Shown here: positions 1 through 12,734 of the stretch, in pieces
How positions within the stretch are numbered: the first letter of the stretch is position 1
Layout of the letters: each line of letters starts with the position of its first letter
The notes under the pieces: generated by a model
The model's input: the letters and a program-made list of their open reading frames with translations, nothing else
Database searches by the model: none
Told to the model about the DNA's origin: nothing
Source: Megaustenia siamemsis
Taxonomy: Eukaryota > Mollusca > Gastropoda > Stylommatophora > Ariophantidae
Assembly (NCBI GenBank): GCA_032433765.1
Contig: JAVIAB010000160.1
Location: forward strand, 13,482,358-13,546,357
DNA length: 64,000 bases
Reading direction: 5' to 3'
Translations under genes and position numbers: made by a program

Positions 1-20
1 ACTCGCACCAATAATACGGA

Positions 21-72
<52 letters not shown>
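1..72. repeat. (CT)n microsatellite
   Basis: CT dinucleotides run from about 26 to 72 after a short unique start. The remaining stretch to 540 (AT-rich, no reading frame of interest) holds nothing I can identify. Confidence 0.95.
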
Positions 73-78
<6 letters not shown>

Positions 79-549
79 CCTGTTCTGTTGGAATTCACAT
101 TCTACTTCTAATTCATCAAACTCCACCTAATTTCGGGTATCCAGCCCTTCCTAACATAATCTTTTAGATTCATTCTTTCTATATGTGACTTTGTTCCAGA
201 TTATTAACTCTACTGTCTCTAATCTAATCTAAATATAATTTTATTCTACAACTATCTTATTCCTGAACTACACTAACTTTGCCTCGGTCCAGACCATTCT
301 GATGGTAACGCCCGCTCGCCTGGAGAGCTGGACTAGATCTTACTACTAATCTTTGTCTATCTTATTGACCAACAAAAAGACCGCGCTAATTATCATACTC
401 TTCTGATTGGCTGGTACAGATTTCTGTATTCAAGTTCTAACTAATGGACATACATCACCATATTCCCCTTAACGCCATTACACTTATTTTCTCATGTTCA
501 AGGTTCCCTTGATGTCTAGAGACCAACTTCTGAGGCCTATTAAGGCATT

Positions 550-955
550 AAGACTAAACGCTTTAGAAGACAAATGTCAAAGAAGAATACTCTTGTGTTC
601 AATAGAATGAATTCAAGACTTAATATAAAGATCACAGAAATGGCCGTGCAACCAACGATCTCATCTACATTTTTAGTAAGAGAAGATGGACATATGTCGG
701 ACATGCACTGAGAAGAGACAACACAAGAGTTTAAAAACAAGTTTTTTTATATACAGGAAGCATCAGGATACAGGTAAAGAGGAAGACCTAGAGAGACACT
801 ACAAATAAAACTGATAAGAGAAGCAAAGTTTGCAGGCATATACTCATTATATGAGATCAAATATCTCGCACAGAATACTGATGGATGGCGTAAAAACACT
901 ACGAGCCCTATGCGACATCTACCGGCGCTGGAAGGATCAATGTTAAGACATGTTT
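550..955 (+). mobile_element. LINE family C1, 3' end fragment
   Basis: Decayed C-terminal coding end of a non-LTR retrotransposon. Readable pieces in shifting frames include ALEDKCQRRIL, then a match to the [16 protein letters not shown] block, the GRPRETL block, and a terminal LRALCDIYRRWKDQ. Related ends occur at 20245, 27165, 38040 and 46795. Confidence 0.7.
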
Positions 956-1120
956 GTTCTGTAATCGGACAACCTCACCTCCGTTATCTTCTCACACCTT
1001 CTGTCATTGTTTCGCCACCTCCCTCAATCTTTCACACCTCCGTTATCCTCTCACACCTCCGTTATTCCTTCGCTCGTCCGATATTCTTCCGCACTTCCGT
1101 TAGTCTTTAACGCCTCCTCT

Positions 1121-2195
1121 ACCTTCCATACCTCCGTCAATCTTCCACACTCCGTCAATCTTCCACACCACCGTCAATCTTCCATACCACCGTCAATCTT
1201 CCACACATCCGTCAATCTTCCACACCTCCGTCAATCTTCCACACCTCCGTCCATCTTGCAATCACACCTTCCTCAATCGTCCACACCTCCGTCAATCGTC
1301 CACACCTCCGTCAATCGTCCATACATCAGTCCATCTTCCACACCTCCGTCAATCTTCCATACATTAGTCCATCTTCCACATCTCCATCAATCTTCCACAC
1401 CTCTGTCAATCGTCCATACATCAGTCCATCTTCCACACCTACATCAATCTTCCACACCTCCGTCCACCTTCCATACCTCCGTCAATCTTCCACACATCAG
1501 TCCATCTTCCACACCTCCATCAATCTTCCACACCTCCGTCAATCTTCCACACCTCTGTCAATCTTCCACACATCAGTCCATCTTCCACACCTCCATCAAT
1601 CTTCCACACCTCCGTCAATCTTCCACACCTCTGTCAATCTTCCACACATCAGTCCATCTTCCACACATCAGTCCATCTTCCACATCTCCATCAATCTTCC
1701 ACACCTCCGTCAATCTTCCACACCACCGTCAATCTTCCATACCACCGTCAATCTTCCACACATCCGTCAATCTTCCACACCTCCGTCACTTCCACACCTC
1801 CGTCCATCTTGCAATCACACCTTCCTCAATCGTCCACACCTCCGTCAATCGTCCACACCTCCGTCAATCGTCCATACATCAGCCCATCTTCCACACCTCC
1901 GTCAATCTTCCATACATTAGTCCATCTTCCACATCTCCATCAATCTTCCACACCTCTGTCAATCGTCCATACATCAGTCCATCTTCCACACCTACATCAA
2001 TCTTCCACACCTCCGTCCACCTTCCATACCTCCGTCAATCTTCCACACCTCCATCAATCTTCCACACCTCCGTCAATCTTCCACACCTCTGTCAATCTTC
2101 CACACATCAGTCCATCTTCCACACATCAGTCCATCTTCCACATCTCCATCAATCTTCCACACCTCCGTCAATCTTCCATACCTCCATCCATATTT
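1121..2195. repeat. 19-bp minisatellite (CTCCGTCAATCTTCCACAC type)
   Basis: About 56 head-to-tail copies of a 19-base unit with variants (ATCAGTCC, ACCGTCAATCG and so on). Blocks at about 1166-1490 and 1721-2043 match almost base for base, giving a higher-order period near 555 bp. The 19-base unit is not a multiple of three. Three units (57 bases) restore frame, which is why a 425-codon open frame crosses the array. I treat that frame as an artefact. Confidence 0.92.
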
Positions 2196-2199
2196 CACA

Positions 2200-3470
2200 C
2201 ACCAATACATGTACTGTTAGTAAACAACTATCATGCGCTTCCTGGTTAATCAAAAACACTTTCATTTTTCGATTCCGAGTATGATTGACGAGCAGCAGTA
2301 TCTGACGATAGTGGAAAACCGAGATTAAAACGAGGCTTTTTAAATATGAGGGATCGATATCCTGACATGGGCCATATGAATGTTTCCTGTTTAGCAGCAG
2401 CGCAACCCATCTGGCGAAGTGTTGGCTCCCCATGCTGGCACTTCCGGTAACGTTCAGCCACCTGCCAACATCATTTCCCACAGAGCTTGTCAGGAATGGC
2501 ATACTATCATTAGCAGCCACAATTGCTGTCTTTTTCAGAGGAATATCTGACAGTGTCTCCCTAGCGGCTCATCGAATATGTAGATCTAAATATAAATGGG
2601 CGTTGATAAATGCAGTCGGTCGCTTCTCATGTTTCATCAATCATTTGTGTTGTGGGTTTCTTCATTCATTTTAAACATAATAATTTGCTTGAGTTTATTT
2701 ATTTTTCACATATTTTTCTTGAGTTTCTTCATTTATTTGTATATTTGTTTTTATCAATCGTTCTGTTATGCTTCTTCAGTATGGTATGTAATGTGTTTCG
2801 GTAAATATTTATATGAGTGTCTTCATTCACCTCGCTTATAGCTGGTAGCTCCAGATTTCTTCTACTCTAATTATTTCACTAGCACGTTTTCTTTTTCTGT
2901 TATTCATTTCCTTCCTGTTTTCTTTCTCCTTCCGTTTTATCTTATAATGTGTTTAATTCCCCCACGCCTTCATTATTTTATTCATTTTTCTCCTTTCTTC
3001 TTTTCATAATAGTCATTAAGACTTGCACTTCGCTCATGTGCAAAATAGAACTAGTGGTAATGATTATTTCCATGAACAATATAGACAGGGATAATACGAC
3101 AGTCATGTTTTATCTACCCACCATTTTTTTTAAATAGTGAAGTCAGAAAGTATTGATCTAATAGGAGCGGTTAGAGGAGCTTAATGTCCAGATAATAACA
3201 CGGCCAGACTGGGGCCTTGTCGAGACCAATTTACCAGAAAATGTGAAAGCTGCTCTAAGTCTGAATAAACAGGTCCTGTGCCGGGCTCCATGCGGATTTA
3301 AGTGTAAGCTTGAGAGCGCCAGACAGACCAGGGATATTGGTTAGGGAGACGGCGAGAAGGAAGCTCGTCGTTGTAATTAATGGCAGCCCTGTAACGTTGT
3401 TGTGTGTGTTCCGAAATATTGTATCTTATTTTTAATTATGTGGTTTACTAACTTCTTACCACTCCAGAGA
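2200..3470. other. Unique AT-rich DNA, nothing recognised
   Basis: No exon, transposon domain or tandem repeat could be supported. Short open frames are low-complexity Phe/Leu-rich and lack splice context. Confidence 0.5.
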
Positions 3471-3568
3471 GAGAGAGAGAGAAAGGGGGGGGGTGGTGCC
3501 GGCTGGATAATTCGTTGTGTTACAAACTTGGAGAACGCGGGTTCGAATACCGGTAGGATCAACAGTTT
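3467..3568 (+). repeat. (GA)n plus tRNA-like SINE head remnant
   Basis: A GA tract (3467-3482) and a G run are followed by about 60 bases with a good box B (GGTTCGAATACC at about 3540) and a weaker box A-like GGCTGGATAATTCG upstream. This looks like the tRNA-derived head of an old SINE rather than a tRNA gene, because no cloverleaf stems close. Confidence 0.35.
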
Positions 3569-3984
3569 ATTTTTTTTTTATCGGAGGATAAATAATATAT
3601 CAGATCCGAACACTTCGTGGCGGCAGCTCAAGATAAGCGGCCTCTATTCTCCGGTCATATATGCGCCTTCGACAGACCCCCAGTAATTGGATAATACCGT
3701 AAAGATGTTTTTTTTTTGCACCCTTCCAAATGAACGTTTTGGTATAAATGTGTTTCCTCTCAGAGTCAAAGGTTTTCACAATTTTGGGATGATCACAGTA
3801 TACCTTACAAGAAATAGAATATAGTAGATAAATGTGAGTTCAGATTAAATGAGTATCACTGCACGACTTTTTTTTTGCAACATTTTTCACTTCGATTCCG
3901 TGTTATTATTATTGCTAGCTTATTGTCCATGCTCATATTCATATGATATGATTGGTGCTATATATTGCATGAGGCTGCAATTAT

Positions 3985-4247
3985 CAAATCATCATCAAAG
4001 TACCCCCGTCACGCCAAGTGGCGTATAGGGAAATATGGTGTTAGTGACCATATAATTTACAGACCTTCAGCACATGATTTTTGGGGTAATGTGGTCGGTA
4101 TTACACCCGTGCTGCTTTACTTTCCCAGAAAAAAAATCCGGTACCCATTTAAGGGTGGGTGAACCCGGAAGCCGTCGGTTGGGATCAAACCCTACCCCTT
4201 GTCCTTTGTAGTCCAGTTCACAAACCACTGAGCTATCGCGGCTCCCT
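3985..4247 (-). mobile_element. tRNA-derived SINE-1, full copy with target-site duplication
   Basis: Read on the minus strand, the element starts with a tRNA-like head (GGGAGCCGCGATAGCTCAGT, box A; GGTTTGATCCC, box B). It passes through a central block with GGGAAAGTAAAG and ends in GGGGGTACTTT. A 13-base direct repeat, AGGCTGCAATTAT, flanks it exactly (3972-3984 and 4248-4260). Other copies: 17000, 19795, 30410, 36385, 50932. From memory the layout resembles tRNA SINEs with a conserved metazoan central domain; I could not verify that. Confidence 0.9.
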
Positions 4248-4259
4248 AGGCTGCAATTA

Positions 4260-4995
4260 TATATCGGGTTTATTGAGTTATTTGCGAGTCACCATCATTG
4301 CACTCCGAACATGTCCATAGGTGCTCAGATCCCCTCCTCAGCAATTCCCTCAGTGTCCAGCGACTGACGACTCCAGTTCTATGTTGGTTGATAAGTCTTC
4401 TTACACGGCCACTAAGTTTCTCATTTCTGGCTATGCCCATCTTAACTCCCATTTCCATCATCCGAAGAAGTGACGTGGATCTGTGTTTGTCGAAGTCCTG
4501 TGCTCTTCCCACATTTCGGAGGGCATTGATGATGTCCGCCCGATCCATTGTTTGCCCGTCCTCAACGGCAGTGCAGCTAGCCAACCTGTCCGTTCTTTCA
4601 TTTCCCCGTACTCCCGCATGTCCAGGGATAGAGACAAAGGTAACCTTACGTATTTTGGTTTCTGCAACGACTCTACCCATTGCATGCGTACAGAGCCCGC
4701 CTCCACTTTTTTAATCATGCTCATCGAATCACTCAGTATACATGCGTGGAAGTAGTCTTGTGACTCTAACCATTTGAATGCCTTGGTCACTGCCATCGCC
4801 TCCATTGTCATGCTACTCGTGGTCATGACGTATGCACCACTGTCTTCCTTGACTATTCTGCCTGCCGAGCGTGCTGTAAATGCCCATGCACTTCTTTGGT
4901 GTCGTCTTATAATCCGTCTGTATAGATGACTGCATCTTTCTCATCGGTGTTATCGCAGATGAGACCGTTGACCTCGGCATTAACTACGACCGGGT
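4260..4995 (-). mobile_element. LINE with RNase H domain (family E), C-terminal fragment
   Basis: Minus-strand reading gives an RNase H domain in three frames. AVIYTDG (first catalytic Asp) lies at about 4935, MTMEAMAV (Glu) at about 4808, ILSDSMSM (Asp) at about 4737, and IPGHAGVRGNERTDRLAS (last Asp) at about 4580-4630. A C-terminal EHLWTCSECND motif and stop end it near 4270. Frameshifts near 4640 and 4900 show it is dead. Homologous ends sit at 28065 (+) and 46080 (+). Confidence 0.85.
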
Positions 4996-4999
4996 TCTG

Positions 5000-6340
5000 T
5001 TCCCTACTTTATAAAGGAAGTCATTTAGCATAAAGTGCACACTATTTGTTTTGGAAAGTGGTAGTACCTTACGGTACGAGGTTGTTACTTATGAAATTGA
5101 ATAGGCAAGTGATTTGTATGAGTAGTAAAACCTTTTAGTAAATCCCTAGAGTTGGCCATTCTTTGTAATAAATTTTAAACTATGTCATACTTTTTAATAA
5201 ATTCTAAATTTGGTCCCACCTTTTAGTCAATTCTAGAATTACATTTTTGGAGAGCCGTTGCCAAAAGCACTCACTTTCGAACAGGTAACCCGTGTTTTAA
5301 TACTACCAGCAGCGCCTAAAGTTTGAAAAAAACTACTTCAACCGATCCAGTCGACACGGGAATTGGGGAGACGAGTTCATGCTGAGGAAATGTTAATATA
5401 TCACCACCAGAGTTTATGCTGACAGTGACGTTAGTCGGAGGTTTCTGTTCAGCTTTTGGGTGGGCAGCAGCACATTATATATTATTTTTTGTTAACTGCT
5501 ATAACGCTGATCCAGTTATCATGTCATGTCTTTATCTTTCACTGTTTGGTTAAGTGGAGCGTGCTGACCAATAGATGAATCCATGATAATTGCTCGTGAA
5601 GCCATTACTGCACAAAACTACCTCGCTACTACCACTCTCACTCGCGATGTAGCAATTAAGATTGAAAAAAAGGGTGGAGAGGGAATCGAAAAATCCGGAC
5701 ATATATGGTGTGATTGGTCCATCACGATTTCCCCATCTTTGGTCTCAGTGCTCAAAGCTAGAACAAATTTCTCCAGTCAGCCAGGGGCGTTAATCTATGG
5801 CCACTCTGCTGAGAGTTCTAGTATGAACTTTTCCCTGCATGACAGGGTTTTGCCCCTTCTTGTGAAATTGAATCTGTTCCGAACATTTAGCAAACATTGG
5901 GAAATGTTTGACGAGTGAAATTGTGTTGCTTAGCTGAAACCTGAAGACTAAAATAAATGGGAAAGGTTCATATGGTTTGCACGACATTTTTAATGATGCC
6001 GACGGAGTGGGTTGGAATTATTGTCAATATTTATTTGACAGGGGAATCGGGTAGATTAAGGGCTAGGAAATGTCTTTAAATAAATGCAACTTGCCACAGC
6101 TAGTCAAGTTGCATGGTTCTGTTCCGCAGATTAACAAGGTGACCGATTAGCTTGGTTAAATATATGTTTTTGATCCCATCTAAATAGATTCTTTTCATAT
6201 TTTATGATATGTCTAGGAGCTAGAATATATTCAGTCGTTATTGTCCTTTCAACTAGTGCTTTATTTTATTTTTTTTAATACTGGATACAGTGGAGCTCGC
6301 TGATTAAACATGTTTGGCGTTAACTACTGCTATAGTTATA
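5000..6340. other. Unique DNA, nothing recognised
   Basis: Mixed-composition sequence. The longest open frame (5583-5918, + strand, 111 codons) has no recognisable domain, no homopolymer bias and no clear splice context, so I do not call it a gene. Confidence 0.45.
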
Positions 6341-6342
6341 AT

Positions 6343-6560
6343 TTAATTTTGATATTTGCAAAATGACGACTGGCTTATATTTATAGAGGAGTAAAGGCAC
6401 ACAAATGTGAAGCTGCTGTAAAGCTGATGGTAAGAATGAACAATTTTAAATAAGGAAAAGAAAAGTATGGCAGAAAGCTTTTTGTTCCTCACCTTCATAA
6501 AGCCGACCATACCTCTTTCATGTTGTTTTTGTAATGTATTTATAGTAGTGTATGGTACAT
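6343..6560 (-). repeat. Interspersed repeat R1, copy 1 (partial)
   Basis: On the minus strand it shares the blocks GCCATACTTTTCTT, AAATTGTTCATT and CAGCTTTACAGCAGCTTC with copies at 24110-24310 and 37780-37965. This copy lacks the GAAGGCCTA end segment. Confidence 0.55.
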
Positions 6561-6776
6561 ACTGTTGGAATATGATGGGAGACGGTCTCAGGTTAATTTG
6601 AACCTTGAAGTTTATAAGAATAGATGACAAGATGTATATACAAATTTGAACTTGATGACATCTGTTAAGTACACAATTTCAAGCTAGATAATTGTCCAAA
6701 TTAAAAAAAACGGTAATGCCGAAGTTGAAGGGTGCAATCTGAGGTCTGTTGTGGAGGTTGGAGGTCACGAGAGAGA

Positions 6777-7860
6777 TTAGCGACATACGAGAGAGAGAGA
6801 GAGAGAGAAGTTCGCGTCACGACAGAGAGAGGTTAGCGACATGAGAGAGAGCGAGAGAAGTTTGCGTCATGACAGAGAGAGGTTAGCGACATGAGAGAGA
6901 GAGAGAGAAGTTCGCGTCACGACAGAGAGAGGTTAGCGACATGAGAGAGAGAGAGAAGTTCGCGTCACGACAGAGAGAGGTTAGCGACATGAGAGAGAGC
7001 GAGAGAAGTTTGCGTCATGACAGAGAGAGGTTAGCGACATGAGAGAGAGAGAGAGAAGTTCGCGTCACGACAGAGAGAGGTTAGCGACATGAGAGAGAGA
7101 GAGAGAAGTTTGCGTCATGACAGAGAGAGGTTAGCGACATGAGAGAGAGCGAGAGAAGTTTGCGTCATGACAGAGAGAGGTTAGCGACATGAGAGAGAGA
7201 GAGAGAGAAGTTTGCGTCATGACAGAGAGAGGGTTAGCGACATGAGAGAGAGCGAGAGAAGTTTGCGTCATGACAGAGAGAGGTTAGCGACATGAGAGAG
7301 AGCGAGAGAAGTTTGCGTCATGACAGAGAGAGGATAGCGACATGAGAGAGAGCGAGAGAAGTTTGCGTCATGACAGAGGTTTGCTTCATTAGCGAGAGAG
7401 AGAGAAGTTTGCGTCATGGCAGAGGTTTGCTTCATGAGAGAGAGAGAGATTAGCGACATACGAGGAGGAGAGAGAGACGTTTGCGTCGTGATAGCGAGAT
7501 ATATTTTTGCCGAGAGAGAGAGGGAGAGAGAGAGAGAAGTTTGCGTCATAAGAGAGGGATGTGTTTTGCCTCATGAGAGAAAGTGAAGTTTACGTCATGA
7601 GAGAGAAGGAGAGAGAGGATAGCGACATGAGAAAGAGTGAGAGAAGTTCGCGTCACGACAGAGAGAGGTTAGCGACATGAGAGAGAACGAGAGAAGTTTG
7701 CGTCATGACAGAGATTTGCTTCATGAGAGAGAGAGTGCGAGAAGTTTGCGTCATGACAGAGAGAGGCTTGCTTCATGAGAGAGAGAGAGAGAGAGGTTTG
7801 CGTCATGACAGAGAGAGATTTGCTTCATGAGAGAGAGAGAGAGTTTAGCGACGTGAGAGA
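6777..7860. repeat. GA-rich minisatellite, about 50-bp unit (first subfamily)
   Basis: Units such as TTAGCGACATGAGAGAGAGC followed by GAGAGAAGTTTGCGTCATGA and CAGAGAGAGG, about 50 bases with GA-length variation. On the minus strand it produces meaningless Ser/Leu-rich open frames. Confidence 0.92.
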
Positions 7861-10800
7861 GAAGTAGAGAGTAAGAGGTTAGCGACATCACAGAGAGAAA
7901 GAGAGTGACAGTTAAGCGACGTGAGAGAGAGGTAGAGAGTGAGAGGTTAGCGACATGAGAGAGAGGAAGAGAGTGACAGTTTAGCGACGTGAGAGAGATG
8001 AAGAGAGTGAGAGGTTAGCGACGTGAGAGAGGTAGAGAGTGAGAGGTTAGCGACGTGAGAGAGAGGAAGATAGTGAGAGGTTAGCGACAGGAGAGAGGTA
8101 GAGAGTGAGAGGTAGCTACGTGAGAGAGAGGAGGATAGTGAGAGGTTAGCGACGTGAGAGAGGTAGAGTGTGAGAGGTTAGCGACGTGAGAGAGAGGACG
8201 ATAGTGAGAGGTTAGCGACGTGAGAGAGGTAGAGAGTGAGAGGTTAGCGACGTGAGAGAGAGGAGGATAGTGAGAGATTAGCGACGTGAGAGAGAGAGTG
8301 AGGGGTTAGCGACGTGAGAGAGACGTAGAGAGTGAGAGGTTAACGACGTGAGAGAGAGGTAGAGAGTGAGAGGTTAGCGACGTGAGAGAGACGTAGAGAG
8401 TGAGAGGTTAGCGATGTGAGAGAGCGGAAGATAGTGAGAGGTAAGCGACGTGAGAGAGAGGAAGAGAGTAAGAGATTAACGACGTGAGAGAGGTAGAGAG
8501 TGAGAGGTTAGCGACGTGAGAGAGGTAGAGAGTGAGAGGTTAACTACGTGAGAGAGGTAGAGAGTGAGAGGTTAACAACGTGAGAGAGGTAGAGAGTGAG
8601 AGGTTAACGACGTGAGAGAGGTAGAGAGTGAGAGGTTAACGACGTGAGAGAGGGGAAGAGAGTAAGAGATTAACGACGTGAGAGAGGGGAAGAGATTAAC
8701 GACGTGAGAGAGGGGAAGAGAGTAAGAGGTTAACGACGTGAGAGAGGGGAAGAGAGTAAGAGATTAACGACGTGAGAGAGGGGAAGAGAGTAAGAGATTA
8801 ACGACGTGAGAGAGGGGAAGAGAGTAAGAGGTTAACGACGTGAGAGAGAAGAAGAGAGTGAGATGTTAGCGACGTGAGAGAGAGGAAAGTGAGAGGTTAA
8901 CGAAGTGGGGGAGAGGAGAGTGAGAGGTTAGCGACGTGAGAGAGGTAGAGAGTGAGAGGTTAACGACGTGAGAGAGGTAGAGAGTGAGAGGTTAGCGACG
9001 TGAGAGAGGTAGAGAGTGAGAGGTTAGCGACGTGAGAGAGGTAGAGAGCTAGAGGTTAGCGACGTGAGAGAGGTGGAGAGTGAGAGGTTAGCGACGTGAG
9101 AGAGGTGAGATCGAGAGGTTAACAACGTGAGAGAGGTAGAGAGTGAGAGGTTAGCGACGTGAGAGAGGGGAAGAGAGTGAGAGGTTAGCGACGTGAGAGA
9201 GAAGAGAGTGAGAAGTTAACAACGTGAGAGAGGAAGAGAGTGATAGGTTAACAACGTGAGAGAGGTAGAAAGTGAGAGGTTAGCGACTTGAGAGAGGGGA
9301 AGAGAGTAAGAGGTTAACGACGTGAGAGAGAGAGGAAGAGAGTGATAGGTTAACGACGTGAGAGAGAGGAAGAGAGTAAGAGGTTAATGACGTGAGAGGT
9401 AGAGAGTAAGAGGTTGACGACGTGAGAGAGAGGAAGAGAGTGAGAGGTTAGCGCCGTGAGAGAGAGGAAGAGAGTGAGAGGTTAACGACGTGAGATAGCG
9501 GAAGAGAGTGAGAGGTTAACAACGTGAGAGAGGAGAGAGTGAGAGGTTAACGACGTGAGAGAGAGAGAGTGAGAGGGTAACGACGTGAGAAAAAGGAAGA
9601 GAGTGAGAGGTTAGCGGCGTAAAAGAGGATAGAGTGAGAGGTTAACGATGTGAGAGAGGAGAGAATGAGAGGTTAACGACGTGAGAGAAAGGAAGAGAGT
9701 GAGAGGTTAGCGGCGTGAGAGAGGAGAGAGTGAGAGGTTAGCGGCGTGAAAGAGGAGAGAGTGAGAGGTTAACGACGTGAGAGAGGAGAGAGTGAGAGGT
9801 TAACGACGTGAGAGAGGAGAGAGTGAGAGGGTAACGACTTGAGAAAAAGGAAGAGAGTGAGAGGTTAGCGGCGTAAAAGAGGATAGAGTGAGAGGTTAAC
9901 GATGTGAGAGAAAGGAAGAGAGTGAGAGGTTAGCGGCGTGAGAGAGAAGAGAGTGAGAGGTTATCGGCGTGAGAGAGGAAGAGAGTGAGAGGTTATCGGC
10001 GTGAGAGAGGAAGAGAGTGAGAGGTTATCGGCGTGAGAGAGGAAGAGAGTGAGAGATTATCGGCGTGAGAGAGGAAGGGAGTGAGAGATTATCGGCGTGA
10101 GAGAGGAGGAGTTAGAGGTTATCGGCGTGAGAGAGGAAGGGAGTAAGAGGTTAACGACGTGAGAGAGGAGAGAGTGAGAGGTTATCGGCGTGAGAGAGGA
10201 AGAGAGTGAGAGGTTAGCGGCGTGAGAAAGGAGAGAGTAAGAGGTTAACGACGTGAGAGAGGAGAGAGTGAGAGGTTATCGGCGTGAGAGAGGAAGAGAG
10301 TGAGAGGTTATCGGCGTGAGAGAGGAAGAGAGTGAGAGATTATCGGCGTGAGAGAGGAAGGGAGTAAGAGGTTAACGACGTGAGAGAGGAAGAGAGTGAG
10401 AGATTATCGGCGTGAGAGAGGAAGGAGTAAGAGGTTAACGACGTGAGAGAGGAAGAGAGTGAGAGGTTATCGGCGTGAGAGAGGAAGAGAGTGAGAGATT
10501 ATCGGCGTGAGAGAGGAAGGGAGTAAGAGGTTAACGACGTGAGAGAGGAGAGAGTGAGAGGTTATCGGCGTGAGAGAGGAAGAGAGTGAGAGGTTAGCGG
10601 CGTGAGAAAGGAGAGAGTAAGAGGTTAACGACGTGAGAGAGGAGAGAGTGAGAGGTTAACGACGTGAGAGAAAGGAAGAGAGTGAGAGGTTAGCGGCGTG
10701 AGAAAGGAAGAGAGTGAGAGGTTAGCGCGTAAGAGAGTAAGAGGTTAACGACGCGAGAGAGAAGAAGAGAGTGAGAGGTTAGCGACTTAAAGGCGATAAT

Positions 10801-11110
10801 AAGATTAGTGACTTGCGTGAGAGAAAGAGAGAGAGATTACGTGAGAGAGAGCGATGGGAAGTGGTATGTTTAACTTCAGGGGTAAGTAAAGAGAGGTTAG
10901 CAACATGAGAGTGCAGGGGGAGAGTTAACATTGCGCGAGAGAGGGAGGAAGAGATTAACGACGTGAGAGAGGTAGAAAGAGGTTTGCGACCTTACAACGT
11001 TTGGGAAGGAGAGGTTAAGGGCGTCATAAGTAGAGGTAGTGCATGAGGTTAGCAACATGAGAGGGAGTTAGGAAGAGAAAGGATGGCGGCATGACATAGA
11101 GAGAGACACA
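7861..11110. repeat. GA-rich minisatellite, about 32-bp unit (second subfamily)
   Basis: Units of about 32 bases, TTAGCGACGTGAGAGAGGTA then GAGAGTGAGAGG. About four fifths of the bases in a unit are purines on the + strand. The variable core drifts from left to right, AGCGACG to AACGACG to AGCGGCG or ATCGGCG. A block at about 10134 recurs at about 10514, a higher-order period of 380 bases. The array degenerates from about 10790 to 11110. Confidence 0.93.
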
Positions 11111-12365
11111 CAGAAAGAGACTGATTAGGGTAGTGAGTGAGTGTTAATTACGTGAGGGGGGGGGGGGGTGTTAGTGAAATCGAAGTCGGCCATACGAGAG
11201 AGTGGTAGCTGTAGGTTACACATGTAAAGATAAACCCAACTTCTTGTTTTATAATATTGGAAACATTTGCTATTATTACACGCTCCCGGATGTTTTAATG
11301 GACACAAAGGTCACGTGACGACAATCTTTATTATATTTGAAGGTTGAATACTTGTGCTGCCCTTGCTGTAGCTAGTGCCCGCTGGCACTATGCTATTATT
11401 TGAATATGAGCATCATGAGATGGTTAATTAGAATGTACCAGAAAGGGCTAGAACAAGAAGCAGATATATGTGTACATAGAGCTCATTCTGCTACTAGTCT
11501 TCTCTCTATAAGCACTAAATGGTCCTGTGAGGGCTTTCTGAGATTAACGTCCCTTCTTTACAAAAACGGAATATTACTTTATTATATCCATTTACTTCTT
11601 GTATTTCGCTTATTTCTCTCTCTCCTTCACACATACACACACAGACACTCTGCTTCGTCTCTTCAACACTTTTCCTCCTTGTCTTTATTTACCTAATCTA
11701 CCATTCTATGTTAAATCCCATGTCATAATAAGAACACGGAGCAATTACTGTGTCAAAATCCACACATTACAGTAAAAAGAAATCATCTTAAAATACATGT
11801 CATCATAAAACACGGGTCACAAAACTCAGATTATTCATATAACACGTCACATAAAACACGGATCTCCGATACCAGATCACAATAAAGACACGTTACCATA
11901 AAGCACGTTATAATAAACCACAGATCAACAAAACACACAAATCGGTGGTATACATTCTCCCTATAACACCATAAGACAGAGATCAAAGTGCCTCCATTAT
12001 AAACGACGATAATGTGCTACCTAGATTTCCATCGGCATCAAAGACATCTCAGACAAGCAACTAATTAGTGCCAGCATTTCCACTTTATTTATTTTGTCTT
12101 TATTTCGATTTGACTGTAATTGCTGGAACTACTTTCAGACCAGTGATCTCTGTGAAGTAGTTCATGTACTGTCTCTAGATGTTTCTGCTAACATCCGCTT
12201 CACTAACAACTTTCATTGGCTGAAATTATACTCCAGCATGGGCGTCTTTCGATTGAAATGAATAATCTAAACCAGGATGATGGACTCTGCACAAAAGTTA
12301 CCAACATTATATCTTCAGCTTCGCGACTTCAATTTTACAACACTAACTCCATTAATTTATTCATT
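11111..12365. other. Unique DNA with a G run, nothing coding recognised
   Basis: Contains a G homopolymer at about 11155-11168 and a run of loosely related CACGG/CATAATAAA words (11700-11950). No domain or exon is supported. Confidence 0.45.
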
Positions 12366-12560
12366 GAGTGCCGTCCCCACATCGAAGGTTGGCTACCATG
12401 GATCGCCATTTTATTCTATCTCTTGTCTTGATTGTGCACATTGAACATAGGTTCACCTGACCACCTTTGGATGTTATCAGTCCACTTTAGTCTTAGTCAG
12501 CCTCTGCCTCGTCTACTTGTACCTTCCCTTCCGATATGACTTTTAAAATAGTATTATGTC
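12366..12560 (-). mobile_element. LINE family B, 3' end
   Basis: Minus-strand translation reads a decayed W-x-IA-W-R-SM-VANL end with the GGTTGGCTACCATGGA block (about 12388-12403) that is repeated at 16665 and 26142. It is the C-terminal tip of the LINE family whose longer copy is at 54335-56866. Confidence 0.65.
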
Positions 12561-12734
12561 TCTTCACATGTCAACAAAATTTCAGTTTTTTGTTTTTCCG
12601 AATGTGTTATGTAGTTTAAATAGTTTCAGCTGATTCATCTAACTCCATGCTTGACTCCAATTCAAGAACTTTCCACTTTGATTCGACGACTCCATATATG
12701 TGGCTTAACCATTGCCAAGATGTTAGACGGTTGA

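Noticed and set aside
1121..2195. CRISPR-like array
   Set aside because: Units are contiguous without unique spacers, and the genome is animal.
1007..2284. 425-codon open frame
   Set aside because: It lies wholly in the 19-bp minisatellite. Stop-free units with a period that returns to frame every 57 bases give long frames without selection.
2149..2520. 123-codon minus frame ending in the 19-bp array
   Set aside because: Half of it is minisatellite; the rest has no recognisable domain or splice context.
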